Shown piece after piece: positions 42,089-49,067 of a stretch of 64,000 nt of DNA (the first letter of the stretch is position 1; each line of letters starts with the position of its first letter). The position numbers and the translations under genes are program-made. Source of the DNA: Kocuria dechangensis (GTDB lineage Bacteria; Actinomycetota; Actinomycetes; Actinomycetales; Micrococcaceae); NCBI RefSeq assembly GCF_014636775.1, contig NZ_BMEQ01000001.1:186001-250000 (forward strand), written 5' to 3'. A model generated the notes under the pieces. The model saw only the letters and a program-made list of their open reading frames with translations, ran no database searches and was not told the origin of the DNA.

Positions 42089-43390
42089 GTGAAGAGACTG
42101 GGAACAGGTGTGCTCGCGGCCGCCGTGGTGCTGGTGGGGCCCGTGCCCCTGGCCGGTGCCCACGGCGGGGGACACGGGCACGGGGACGACGGGGGCGGCC
42201 ACCGCGTGGTCGCGGACGGGCTCGACAACCCGCGGCAGCTGAACTGGTCGCAGGACCACGAGTCCCTGGTCGTGGCCGAGGCCGGCCGCGGCGGGGACCA
42301 GTGCGCCGGGGGGCAGTGCGCGGGGGCGACCGGCGCGATCTCGCTGGTCGAGCGACCGTGGCGCCGCACGCCGGCGGTCTCCACCGTGGCGGAGGGCTTC
42401 ACGAGCATGGCGAGCCCCGACGGGTCCTTCGCCGTCGGCAGCAACGGCGCGGACGCCACGGACGTGGACGGCCAGTACGTCGTGGCGGGATACGACCCCG
42501 CCGGCCCGCCCATGCAGAACGGGTCGCTGCTCGTGGCCGGCACCGAGGAGACGGGGGAGGAGTACCTCATTCCGTTCGCCGACCTGCAGAAGGCCGAGGA
42601 GGAGCAGAACCCGGACACGGCCCAGATCGAGTCCAACCCCTACGCGGTGCTCTTCGTGGACGAGGACCCGGACGACGCGCCCGACGGCTACGCGCTGGTG
42701 GCCGACGCCGCGGCGAACACCGTGTGGAAGGTGGAGCCCGACTTCTCGACCCAGACCGAGGACGCCCCGCCGGAGTACGAGATCACCGAGTGGGCGACCT
42801 GGCCCACCACCTCGCTGCCCGGCAACGTGGACGACCCGGCCGGCCCGGCCGAGTTCGTGCCCACGGCCCTGGCCGCGGACCGCCGCGGCAACGTCTACGT
42901 CGGCGGGCTCGGCTCGGAGCGGGCCGGCGAGGCCTCGGTGGTGAAGTTCTCCGCGGACGGGGAGGAGCTCGAGCGCTGGGACGGGTTCACCGCGATCACC
43001 GGCGTCGCCGTGGACCGGCACCACCTGTACGTGTCGCAGCTGTTCGGCCCCACGGCCCCGATGCCTCCCGGGCAGACCCCCTCGGACGAGGCGCCGCCCG
43101 CGGCCGGCGCCGTCCCCGGCCAGGTGATCGTGGTCGACCGGCACGACGAGGACGCCGAGCGCCGGGCGGTCGACGTGCCGTTCCCCGCCGGCCTGGCCTC
43201 CGACGGCAGCAGCCTCTACGCCGCGGTCAACAGCCTGGCACCGGCCGGGGGCATCGCGGCCGGACCGGCGAACCCGTTCGGCGCGGTCGGCGGGGGAGCG
43301 GTGTGGGAGCTGGACCTGTCCGACGCCTACCCCGTGGAGCCCGTGGAGCCCGTGGAGCCCGCAGCGCCGGAGGCCGCCCCGGGCGGCTGA
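42089..43390 (+). CDS. secreted ScyD/ScyE family beta-propeller protein
   Basis: A 433-residue secreted protein. The signal peptide covers about residues 1-24 (KRLGTGVLAAAVVLVGPVPLAGA), followed by a Gly/His-rich stretch and repeated propeller-like strands (VVADGLDNPRQLNW, SNPYAVLFV, YALVADAAANTVWKV, FVPTALAADRRGNVYVGGL, ITGVAVDRHHLYVSQ). This matches the ScyD/ScyE family, named from cyanobacterial scytonemin genes. In actinobacteria the role is unknown. The C-terminus is a PVEP repeat. GTG at 42089 is chosen because it gives a clean signal peptide; GTG at 42080 is also in frame. The gene is monocistronic. Confidence 0.82.
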   Translation: MKRLGTGVLAAAVVLVGPVPLAGAHGGGHGHGDDGGGHRVVADGLDNPRQLNWSQDHESLVVAEAGRGGDQCAGGQCAGATGAISLVERPWRRTPAVSTVAEGFTSMASPDGSFAVGSNGADATDVDGQYVVAGYDPAGPPMQNGSLLVAGTEETGEEYLIPFADLQKAEEEQNPDTAQIESNPYAVLFVDEDPDDAPDGYALVADAAANTVWKVEPDFSTQTEDAPPEYEITEWATWPTTSLPGNVDDPAGPAEFVPTALAADRRGNVYVGGLGSERAGEASVVKFSADGEELERWDGFTAITGVAVDRHHLYVSQLFGPTAPMPPGQTPSDEAPPAAGAVPGQVIVVDRHDEDAERRAVDVPFPAGLASDGSSLYAAVNSLAPAGGIAAGPANPFGAVGGGAVWELDLSDAYPVEPVEPVEPAAPEAAPGG

Positions 43391-43480
43391 GCCGGCGGAG
43401 CGGTCCGTGCCCAGGGACGAGCGCCGGGGGAGCACCGGCCCGTGCACAGGGGCGAGCGGGGAAGCGCCCCCGTGCCGGCC

Positions 43481-43513
43481 GGCCCGGCCCGGCCCGCCGA
43501 GCCGGGCCGGGCC
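43481..43513. terminator. 13-bp GC hairpin after the ScyD-like gene
   Basis: Arms 43481-43493 and 43501-43513 pair perfectly around a seven-nt loop, 90 nt after the stop. The rest of the 270-nt gap holds only a TATAGG-like hexamer near 43596, a possible -10 for the next gene. Confidence 0.55.
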
Positions 43514-43660
43514 GCGGCGGAGAAGGGCGGAGAAGAGCGGGGAACGCGCCCGGGCACCGCTTGTGCGTTCCGGCCCGGGGATCGTTCCACCCCGGATATA
43601 GGGTGTGAGGACTCGGGCCGTACACGGTCGTCGCGCATCTGAGCTCCAGGGGGTTCCCAC

Positions 43661-44680
43661 GTGACCGCCTCTCCCGGTGGAATCACCGACACCACGACCC
43701 TGCTCCGGGACTACGCGGCCCGGCGGCGTGCCCTGGAGGGCGCCTGCGCCTCGATCAAGCACGCGGTGGAGGCACGGCTCCAGGACGACGGGCTCAACTA
43801 CCACCAGATCACCCGCCGCGTGAAGGAGATCGAGTCCCTCCAGCAGAAGCTGGCCCGGCGGAACCCGGACGGCAGCAGGAAGTACGCCGACGGCCTCCGG
43901 GGGATCGACGACCTGATCGGCATCCGGGTCATCATGTTCCTCGAGACCGACGTCCTGAAGGCGGTGGAGGCGCTGAAGGGCGTGTTCGTCGTCAAGGAGC
44001 ACGTGGACAAGACGGCGCAGGGCCGGGAGATGGGGATCCTCGGGTACGCCGGCCAGCACCTCGTGCTGGAGGTGGGCCAGGAGAGTCCGCCCAGCGGGTG
44101 CTCCTCGTGCAAGGGGCAGCGGTTCGAGGTGCAGATCCGGACGGTCCTGCAGCACGCGTGGGCCGAGTTCGAGCACGAGGTCCGGTACAAGTCCACCCTC
44201 CCCATCCCCGCGTCGGTGGACCGGGCGCTGTCCATGGCGTCGGGCCTGCTCGAGCTCGCCGACCAGCAGTTCGTCACCATCAGCGAGACCGTGCGGGGGG
44301 AGATGACGGAGGGCGGCGAGCTGCACACCCGGGAGCCGGAGGAGGTGCTCACGGCGGAGGGCGTCGCGGAGCTGCTGATCGCGCGGATGCCCGAGTACCC
44401 CAGCAGCCGGCAGGAGCAGTACGGCTGGCTCGCGGACGCGCTGGCCGTGTGCGGCATCCGCACCGAGATCCAGCTGGAGGAGTTCCTCGAGGACGTGGAC
44501 CGGGCGGCGGTGACCGGGCGGATGGGGTACCGGTTCCCGCCCGGCCACGTCCGGGTGATGGACGACCTGCTGCTGTCCGCGTTCGCCGAGGACTACGTCG
44601 AGCGGACCTCGCACCTGGGCGACGACGAGCAGCGCGCCACGAAGCTGCGCCACCGGCTCGGGAAGCTCCGGGACGGCTGA
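43661..44680 (+). CDS. small alarmone synthetase (RelA/SpoT synthetase domain only)
   Basis: A 339-residue (p)ppGpp synthetase-type protein without hydrolase, TGS or ACT domains. GIDDLIGIRVIMFLETDV begins the synthetase core near residue 80, and EVQIRTVLQHAWAEFEHEVRYK (near 155) is the substrate-binding block of RelA/SpoT synthetases. The C-terminal 130 residues are mostly helical and longer than in RelP/RelQ (about 210-260). The CSSCKGQRF insertion just before EVQIRT is unusual and could bind metal. It probably makes ppGpp-type alarmones from GTP or GDP and ATP in response to envelope or other stress (inference). The GTG start follows AGGGGG. Confidence 0.88.
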   Translation: MTASPGGITDTTTLLRDYAARRRALEGACASIKHAVEARLQDDGLNYHQITRRVKEIESLQQKLARRNPDGSRKYADGLRGIDDLIGIRVIMFLETDVLKAVEALKGVFVVKEHVDKTAQGREMGILGYAGQHLVLEVGQESPPSGCSSCKGQRFEVQIRTVLQHAWAEFEHEVRYKSTLPIPASVDRALSMASGLLELADQQFVTISETVRGEMTEGGELHTREPEEVLTAEGVAELLIARMPEYPSSRQEQYGWLADALAVCGIRTEIQLEEFLEDVDRAAVTGRMGYRFPPGHVRVMDDLLLSAFAEDYVERTSHLGDDEQRATKLRHRLGKLRDG

Positions 44681-44711
44681 GCCCGGCCGGGCGTCAGCGC
44701 CGCCGGGCTCA
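44678..44711. terminator. convergent hairpin carrying both stop codons
   Basis: A perfect 10-bp stem, 44678-44687 with 44702-44711. The left arm begins with the TGA of the alarmone synthetase and the right arm ends with the complement of the phosphotransferase TGA. Confidence 0.6.
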
Positions 44712-45914
44712 GCGCGCCCGGGCCTCCGCCAGCAGGCGCTCGGCCACCGCCAGCCGCTGCCGCGCCCTGTCGGGCGGCCCGCCCGAGCGGCGGGCGCCCG
44801 CCACGAGGGACAGCGCCACCCCGGCGGCGCGGACCCGCAGCGCGGTGGGATCAACCGCCTCGTCGAACCCGGCGAGCATCCGCCGCGCCGTCGCCGCCGT
44901 GCGGGCGGACCCGGCCGGGAGGACGGCGAGGTGCCCGGCCAGGCACGCGAGGTCGTCGACCCGGTGCCCCGGTCCTGCGGTCTCGACGTCGAGCAGGCCG
45001 GTCACGGGCCCGAAGGGGCCCTCCGTCCCCGGCGTCACGAGGAGGTTGGCCTCGTGGAGGTCGCCGTGCACGGGCACCACCGGACCCGGGCCGGTGGCCG
45101 CCCGGGCCTCGTCCACCGCCCGGGCCAGCTCGCGGATCCGGTCCGCCTCCTCGGGCAGGGCCACCGCGGCGGCGCGGCCGTAGTCCAGGACCCGGTCCGT
45201 CCAGGCGGGCCGGGCCGGCAGCGCGAGCACCTGCGCGGGCAGCGCGTCCAGCAGCGCGAGCACGTGCGCCGGGAGCAGCGCCGCGGCGTCGCCGTCCCGC
45301 GCCGCGACCGGCGGAGGGGCGCCGGGGAGCGCGCGCAGCACCACGACGTCGTCGACCAGCGCGCCCACCGGCTCCGGGACGGGCAGACCGGCTCCGAGCA
45401 GCAGCCGGTGCCGGTCGACGAGCCCCTCGGCGCGGCCCGCCCGCAGCACCTTGAGGTAGCGGACCTCGGAGCCGAGGACCGCCCGCACCACGGCACGACG
45501 GCCGGGGCGGTAGGACAGCGTGGTCAGCGCGGCGGGCTCGCCGGAGCCGAACACCGCCCGGCCCACGTGCCCGGGCGAGGACGCCCAGGGCAGTCCCGGC
45601 AGCCACGGGTCATGGGGGTGGCGCCAGGCCACGAGCTCCAGGTCCCGGTGGCGCAGCCGCACGACCGGTGCCGGGGAGAGCAGCGGGACCGGGACCGTGC
45701 TCACGCACACCGTCTCCGCCGCGCGCCGTGCCCCGGCGAGGGCCGCGACGTCGTAGATCGCCGTGGCGCCGGCGCCGGGCCGGTGGTGGACCCGGCGCAG
45801 GGTCCAGCGGTGCACGGCCAGCCCCGCCGGCCGCAGGGCCCGCCGCAGCAGCGTCCCGGCGTCCGGGCCGGTCAGCAGGCCCACCGCCGCCGCCTCCCGC
45901 GACGGCCCGTCCAC
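44709..45914 (-). CDS. aminoglycoside-phosphotransferase-fold (APH) family protein
   Basis: A 401-residue kinase-like protein. The catalytic loop VPVHGDLHEANLLV (near residue 282) and the metal-binding GLLDVETAGPGHRVDDLACLAGHLA (near 305) identify the APH/choline-kinase fold. Upstream, RYLKVLRAG could carry the ATP-binding lysine. The substrate is unknown, and antibiotic resistance should not be assumed. The GTG at 45914 is four nt after the ABC-F stop, so it is the second gene of a two-gene operon. Confidence 0.82.
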   Translation of the reverse strand: MDGPSREAAAVGLLTGPDAGTLLRRALRPAGLAVHRWTLRRVHHRPGAGATAIYDVAALAGARRAAETVCVSTVPVPLLSPAPVVRLRHRDLELVAWRHPHDPWLPGLPWASSPGHVGRAVFGSGEPAALTTLSYRPGRRAVVRAVLGSEVRYLKVLRAGRAEGLVDRHRLLLGAGLPVPEPVGALVDDVVVLRALPGAPPPVAARDGDAAALLPAHVLALLDALPAQVLALPARPAWTDRVLDYGRAAAVALPEEADRIRELARAVDEARAATGPGPVVPVHGDLHEANLLVTPGTEGPFGPVTGLLDVETAGPGHRVDDLACLAGHLAVLPAGSARTAATARRMLAGFDEAVDPTALRVRAAGVALSLVAGARRSGGPPDRARQRLAVAERLLAEARAR

Positions 45915-45918
45915 GTGG

Positions 45919-47763
45919 CTAGCCGAGGTCCTCGGAGAGCTCGAGCCAGCGCAGCTCCAGCTCCTCGATCTCCTCCTCGACCCCGCGCAGCCGGGTGGTG
46001 ATCCCGGCCAGGCCCTCGTAGTCGGACTGGTCGTGGGCGGCCATCTCGGAGTGGATCCGCTCCACCTGGCCGGTGAGCTTGGCCAGCTTCCGCTCGATCG
46101 CGCCCACCTCCTTCTGGGCGGCCCGGGCCTCCGCGCCGCCCAGCCGCGGCACCGCGTCCGTCGTCCCCTTCGCGCCGTTCGACGACGGCCCCGTCGCCGC
46201 CAGCGGGTTCGAGGCGCCGGCGGACCCGGCCGCGGTGCCGGTGCGGGACTGCGAGGCGAGCTCCAGGTACTGCTCCACGCCGCCGGGCAGGTGCCGGAAG
46301 CGGCCGTCGATCACGGCGTACTGCTGGTCGGTGACGCGCTCCAGCAGGTAGCGGTCGTGGGAGACCACCAGCAGGGTGCCGGGCCAAGTGTCGAGGAGGT
46401 CCTCCATGGCCGCGAGCATGTCGGTGTCGAGGTCGTTGGACGGCTCGTCGAGGATCAGCACGTTCGGCTCGTCCAGCAGGATCATCAGCAGCTGAAGACG
46501 CCGCTTCTGTCCGCCGGAGAGGTCCTTCACGGGCGTGGACAGCTGCTCGTTGGTGAAGCCCAGCCGCTCCAGGAGCTGGCCGGGGGTCATCTCCTTGCCG
46601 TCGGCCAGGTACGTGCTGCGCCTGTGCGCCACGACGTCCGAGACCCGGTCCTCCGCGACCTCGTCCAGCTCGGAGAGCTGCTGGGTCAGGGTGGCGATCC
46701 TGACGGTCTTGCCGCGCTTGACCCGGCCCTTCGTGGGCTGCACCGCGCCGGTCACCAGGCCCAGCAGGGTGGACTTGCCCGCGCCGTTGACGCCGAGGAT
46801 GCCGGTGCGCTCGCCCGGCGCGATCAGCCACGTGACGTCCCGGAGCACCTCGCGGATGCCGCCGTCCTCGGTGGGGTAGGAGACGGAGACCTTCTCGAGG
46901 TCCACCACGTCCTTGCCCAGCCGGGACACCGCCATCCGGGACAGCTCCACGGTGTCGCGCGGCGGCGGGACGTCGTTGATCAGCTGGTTCGCGGCCTCGA
47001 TCCGGAACTTCGGCTTGGCCGTGCGCGCGGGGGCGCCGCGGCGCAGCCACGCCAGCTCCTTCTTCATGAGGTTCTGCCGCTTCGCCTCGACCGTGGCGGC
47101 CTGGCGGTCGCGCTCCACGCGCTGCAGGACGTAGGCGGCGTAGCCGCCCTCGAAGGGCTCCACCGTCCGGTCGTGGACCTCCCACGTGTCGGTGCACACC
47201 GCGTCCAGGAACCAGCGGTCGTGGGTGACCACGGCGAGCCCGCCCTGGTTCTTCGGCCACCGGTTCTCGAGGTGGCGGGCCAGCCACGTGATGCCGTCGA
47301 CGTCGAGGTGGTTGGTGGGCTCGTCCAGGAAGATGACGTCCCAGTCCCCGGCCAGCAGCGCGGCGAGCGCCACGCGGCGCTTCTGCCCGCCGGACAGCTC
47401 GCCCAGCCGGGCGTCCCAGTCGAGGTCCTTGACGAGCCCGGAGACGACGTCGCGGACCGTCGGGTCCCCGGCCCACTCGTGCTCGTCGCGGTCGCCGACG
47501 ACGGCCTGCCCCACGGTCAGCTCCGGGTCCAGCACGTCGGTCTGGTCGAGCATGCCCACGCGCACGCCGGAGCGCACGGTCACGCGACCCTCGTCGGGCT
47601 GGAGCCGTCCGGCCAGCAGCTTCATGAGGGTGGACTTGCCGTCGCCGTTGCGGCCCACGATGCCGATCCGGTCGCCCTCGTCGATGCCTAGGCTGACGCC
47701 GTCGAAGACCGTCTTGGTGGGGAATTCCAGATGCAGGTTCTCGCCGCCGAGTAGATGTGCCAC
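45919..47763 (-). CDS. ABC-F family ATPase (Uup-like)
   Basis: A 614-residue cytosolic protein with two ABC domains and no membrane segments. The first has GRNGDGKSTLMKLL and LSGGQKRRVALAALL with FLDEPTNHLD. The second has GVNGAGKSTLLGLV and LSGGQKRRLQLLMILLDEP. A P-site-tRNA-interaction-type linker lies at about 245-310 and a C-terminal coiled coil at about 540-610, as in Uup. ABC-F proteins act on ribosomes to relieve stalls, or give drug protection. GTG at 47763 stands six nt after TACCCT, so the mRNA is probably leaderless. Its upstream region holds palindromic element C. Confidence 0.93.
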   Translation of the reverse strand: MAHLLGGENLHLEFPTKTVFDGVSLGIDEGDRIGIVGRNGDGKSTLMKLLAGRLQPDEGRVTVRSGVRVGMLDQTDVLDPELTVGQAVVGDRDEHEWAGDPTVRDVVSGLVKDLDWDARLGELSGGQKRRVALAALLAGDWDVIFLDEPTNHLDVDGITWLARHLENRWPKNQGGLAVVTHDRWFLDAVCTDTWEVHDRTVEPFEGGYAAYVLQRVERDRQAATVEAKRQNLMKKELAWLRRGAPARTAKPKFRIEAANQLINDVPPPRDTVELSRMAVSRLGKDVVDLEKVSVSYPTEDGGIREVLRDVTWLIAPGERTGILGVNGAGKSTLLGLVTGAVQPTKGRVKRGKTVRIATLTQQLSELDEVAEDRVSDVVAHRRSTYLADGKEMTPGQLLERLGFTNEQLSTPVKDLSGGQKRRLQLLMILLDEPNVLILDEPSNDLDTDMLAAMEDLLDTWPGTLLVVSHDRYLLERVTDQQYAVIDGRFRHLPGGVEQYLELASQSRTGTAAGSAGASNPLAATGPSSNGAKGTTDAVPRLGGAEARAAQKEVGAIERKLAKLTGQVERIHSEMAAHDQSDYEGLAGITTRLRGVEEEIEELELRWLELSEDLG

Positions 47764-47769
47764 CCATCA

Positions 47770-47775
47770 AGGGTA
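47770..47775 (-). promoter_or_regulatory. leaderless -10 (TACCCT) for the ABC-F gene
   Basis: TACCCT on the minus strand, six nt, then GTG at 47763. The repeat locus C begins about ten nt further upstream, where the -35 would fall. Confidence 0.55.
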
Positions 47776-47786
47776 CTCGCGCCCGC

Positions 47787-47860
47787 CGAGTCCCCCGTCC
47801 CGGGGTGCGCTGGTGCGCCGAGTCCCCATCCCGGGGTGCAGTGATGCGCCGAGTCCCCAT
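47787..47860. repeat. 31/32-bp CGAGTCCCC tandem units (locus C)
   Basis: CGAGTCCCC occurs at 47787, 47819 and 47850, spaced 32 and 31 nt. The units share CCGGGGTGC and GTGCG/ATGCG parts. The constant half of the unit is the same as at locus A. Confidence 0.85.
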
Positions 47861-47919
47861 CTTTCTCGCATTTCCCCATGATCCAACGTGGGGAGTTGCT
47901 GCGTCAGTGGGGGCTCGGT
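47848..47919. repeat. palindromic element copy C, decayed
   Basis: The same boundaries and 30-nt arm length as copy B (47848-47877 and 47890-47919), with CCCC/GGGG next to a 12-nt loop. Only about two thirds of the positions pair. It lies in the divergent gap between the ABC-F gene and the TIM-barrel-like gene. Confidence 0.75.
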
Positions 47920-48024
47920 GGGTCGCGGGTCGGTTGGGTGGGGGTTCGGCGGACAGGGGAGGGGTGCAGCCGCAACCGCGGCACTCTCAGCTCCGGCACC
48001 AGGGGAGCGTGGGAGAATGCGGGC

Positions 48025-48807
48025 ATGCAGGAGCACCCGGCTGAGCAGCCCACCCCCATCGCGACCCCCCACGGCCTCCGCCTGGACGGGATCGCCGACC
48101 TGGACGCCGCCGTGCGCGCCGTCCAGGAGCACCCCGGGCCCGTGGAGCTGCCGGTCGGGCCCGATCAGCTCGTTGGCCGCCACCTCGGCGCGGTGCCGCG
48201 GCGCCAGATCGGGGAGGTCCTGCGCGAGGCGGGCGCGCAGCCCCTGATCGTCCACGCGGAGACCTCCATGGACGAGGACATCCCGGACGAGGGCGTCATC
48301 GCCACCCTCGACGACCACCTGTCGCTGGCGGTCGGCCTGGGCGCCGAGTACGTCGTCGTCCCGCGGGCGGGCGTCCGGAACGGTGGACGGGACGAGGAGC
48401 GGATCTTCTCCATGCTCGCAGCCCTGGCCGAGGCGGCCTCGGCCCAGCACGTGCACCTGGTGCTGGAGAACGAGGGCGCCACGGCCGACGAGATCGACCT
48501 GCTGATCGACATGGAGCGGGCGCGGGAGGACGGGGACGTCGACGCGGAGCCGCAGTACCTCGTCTCCGTCGCGTGGAACGTGGCCTCCAGCGCCCGGGCG
48601 GGGGAGGACCCGGTGGCGGCCTTCGCCCGGATGAGGCCCCTGCTGGAGCGGGCGCCGGTGTTGGTGCGCGGCGTGGACGAGGCGTCGTTCGCGGCGCTGC
48701 TGGAAGCCGTCCCCGACCTGCGGGAGGCCGTCGCGGCCGGCCGGATCCTGGTGGTCCTGGACCCCTCCGGAGACCCCTCCGGAGACCCCACCGGCAGCAC
48801 CGTCTGA
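48025..48807 (+). CDS. hypothetical protein, possible xylose-isomerase-like TIM barrel
   Basis: A 260-residue soluble protein. Alternating beta/alpha segments (EYVVVPRAGV, HVHLVLENEGATADEI, YLVSVAWNVASSA, PVLVRGV, ILVVLDPSGD) recall the xylose-isomerase-like/AP endonuclease 2 TIM barrel, in which Glu in LENE and His/Asp residues bind metal. The match is weak, and no reaction is proposed. GAGAAT lies six nt before the ATG at 48025, a poor leaderless -10; the ribosome site is not clear. It lies between repeat locus C and tRNA-Gln. Confidence 0.6.
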   Translation: MQEHPAEQPTPIATPHGLRLDGIADLDAAVRAVQEHPGPVELPVGPDQLVGRHLGAVPRRQIGEVLREAGAQPLIVHAETSMDEDIPDEGVIATLDDHLSLAVGLGAEYVVVPRAGVRNGGRDEERIFSMLAALAEAASAQHVHLVLENEGATADEIDLLIDMERAREDGDVDAEPQYLVSVAWNVASSARAGEDPVAAFARMRPLLERAPVLVRGVDEASFAALLEAVPDLREAVAAGRILVVLDPSGDPSGDPTGSTV

Positions 48808-48868
48808 GCCCCCTCCCGGGACCCCCTGAGCCCGTCCCCGGGCCACGAACCGGCCCGCGGCCGGGTGG

Positions 48869-48874
48869 TAGGGT
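48869..48874 (+). promoter_or_regulatory. candidate -10 (TAGGGT) for tRNA-Gln
   Basis: TAGGGT lies about 45 nt before the tRNA. No clear -35 is visible. Confidence 0.3.
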
Positions 48875-48919
48875 GACTCTCTGTGCACAGCGTGCACCAC
48901 TGCCGTGCCGCGGCGGTGC

Positions 48920-48992
48920 TCCGCCTTGGTGTAATCGGCAGCACCCCGGCCTTTGGAGCCGTGGAGTCTAGGTTCGAGTCCTAGAGGCGGAA
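48920..48992 (+). tRNA. tRNA-Gln (anticodon TTG)
   Basis: A complete cloverleaf. Acceptor TCCGCCT (48920-48926) pairs with AGGCGGA (48985-48991). The D arm is GGTG/GCAC, and the anticodon loop CTTTGGA has TTG at 48953-48955. The T arm is CTAGG-TTCGAGT-CCTAG. The discriminator base is A, and CCA is not encoded. The first anticodon-stem pair is mismatched, as I recall in other actinobacterial tRNA-Gln genes. Its position just upstream of glmU is conserved in actinobacteria. Confidence 0.96.
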
Positions 48993-49067
48993 CGTCCGCA
49001 TCCGCCCGGGTGATGGTCCCGGTGCCCCCACCGGCGCAACTCGACGACCGAGGAGCTGCAGTCCGCC

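Noticed and set aside
44709-45914. Aminoglycoside resistance gene
   Set aside because: The APH fold is clear, but the family includes many non-resistance kinases. Linkage to an ABC-F gene alone does not show drug resistance.
48920-48992. Integration site of a genomic island at tRNA-Gln
   Set aside because: No integrase or duplicated tRNA end is seen, and the downstream glmU-prs order is the conserved one.
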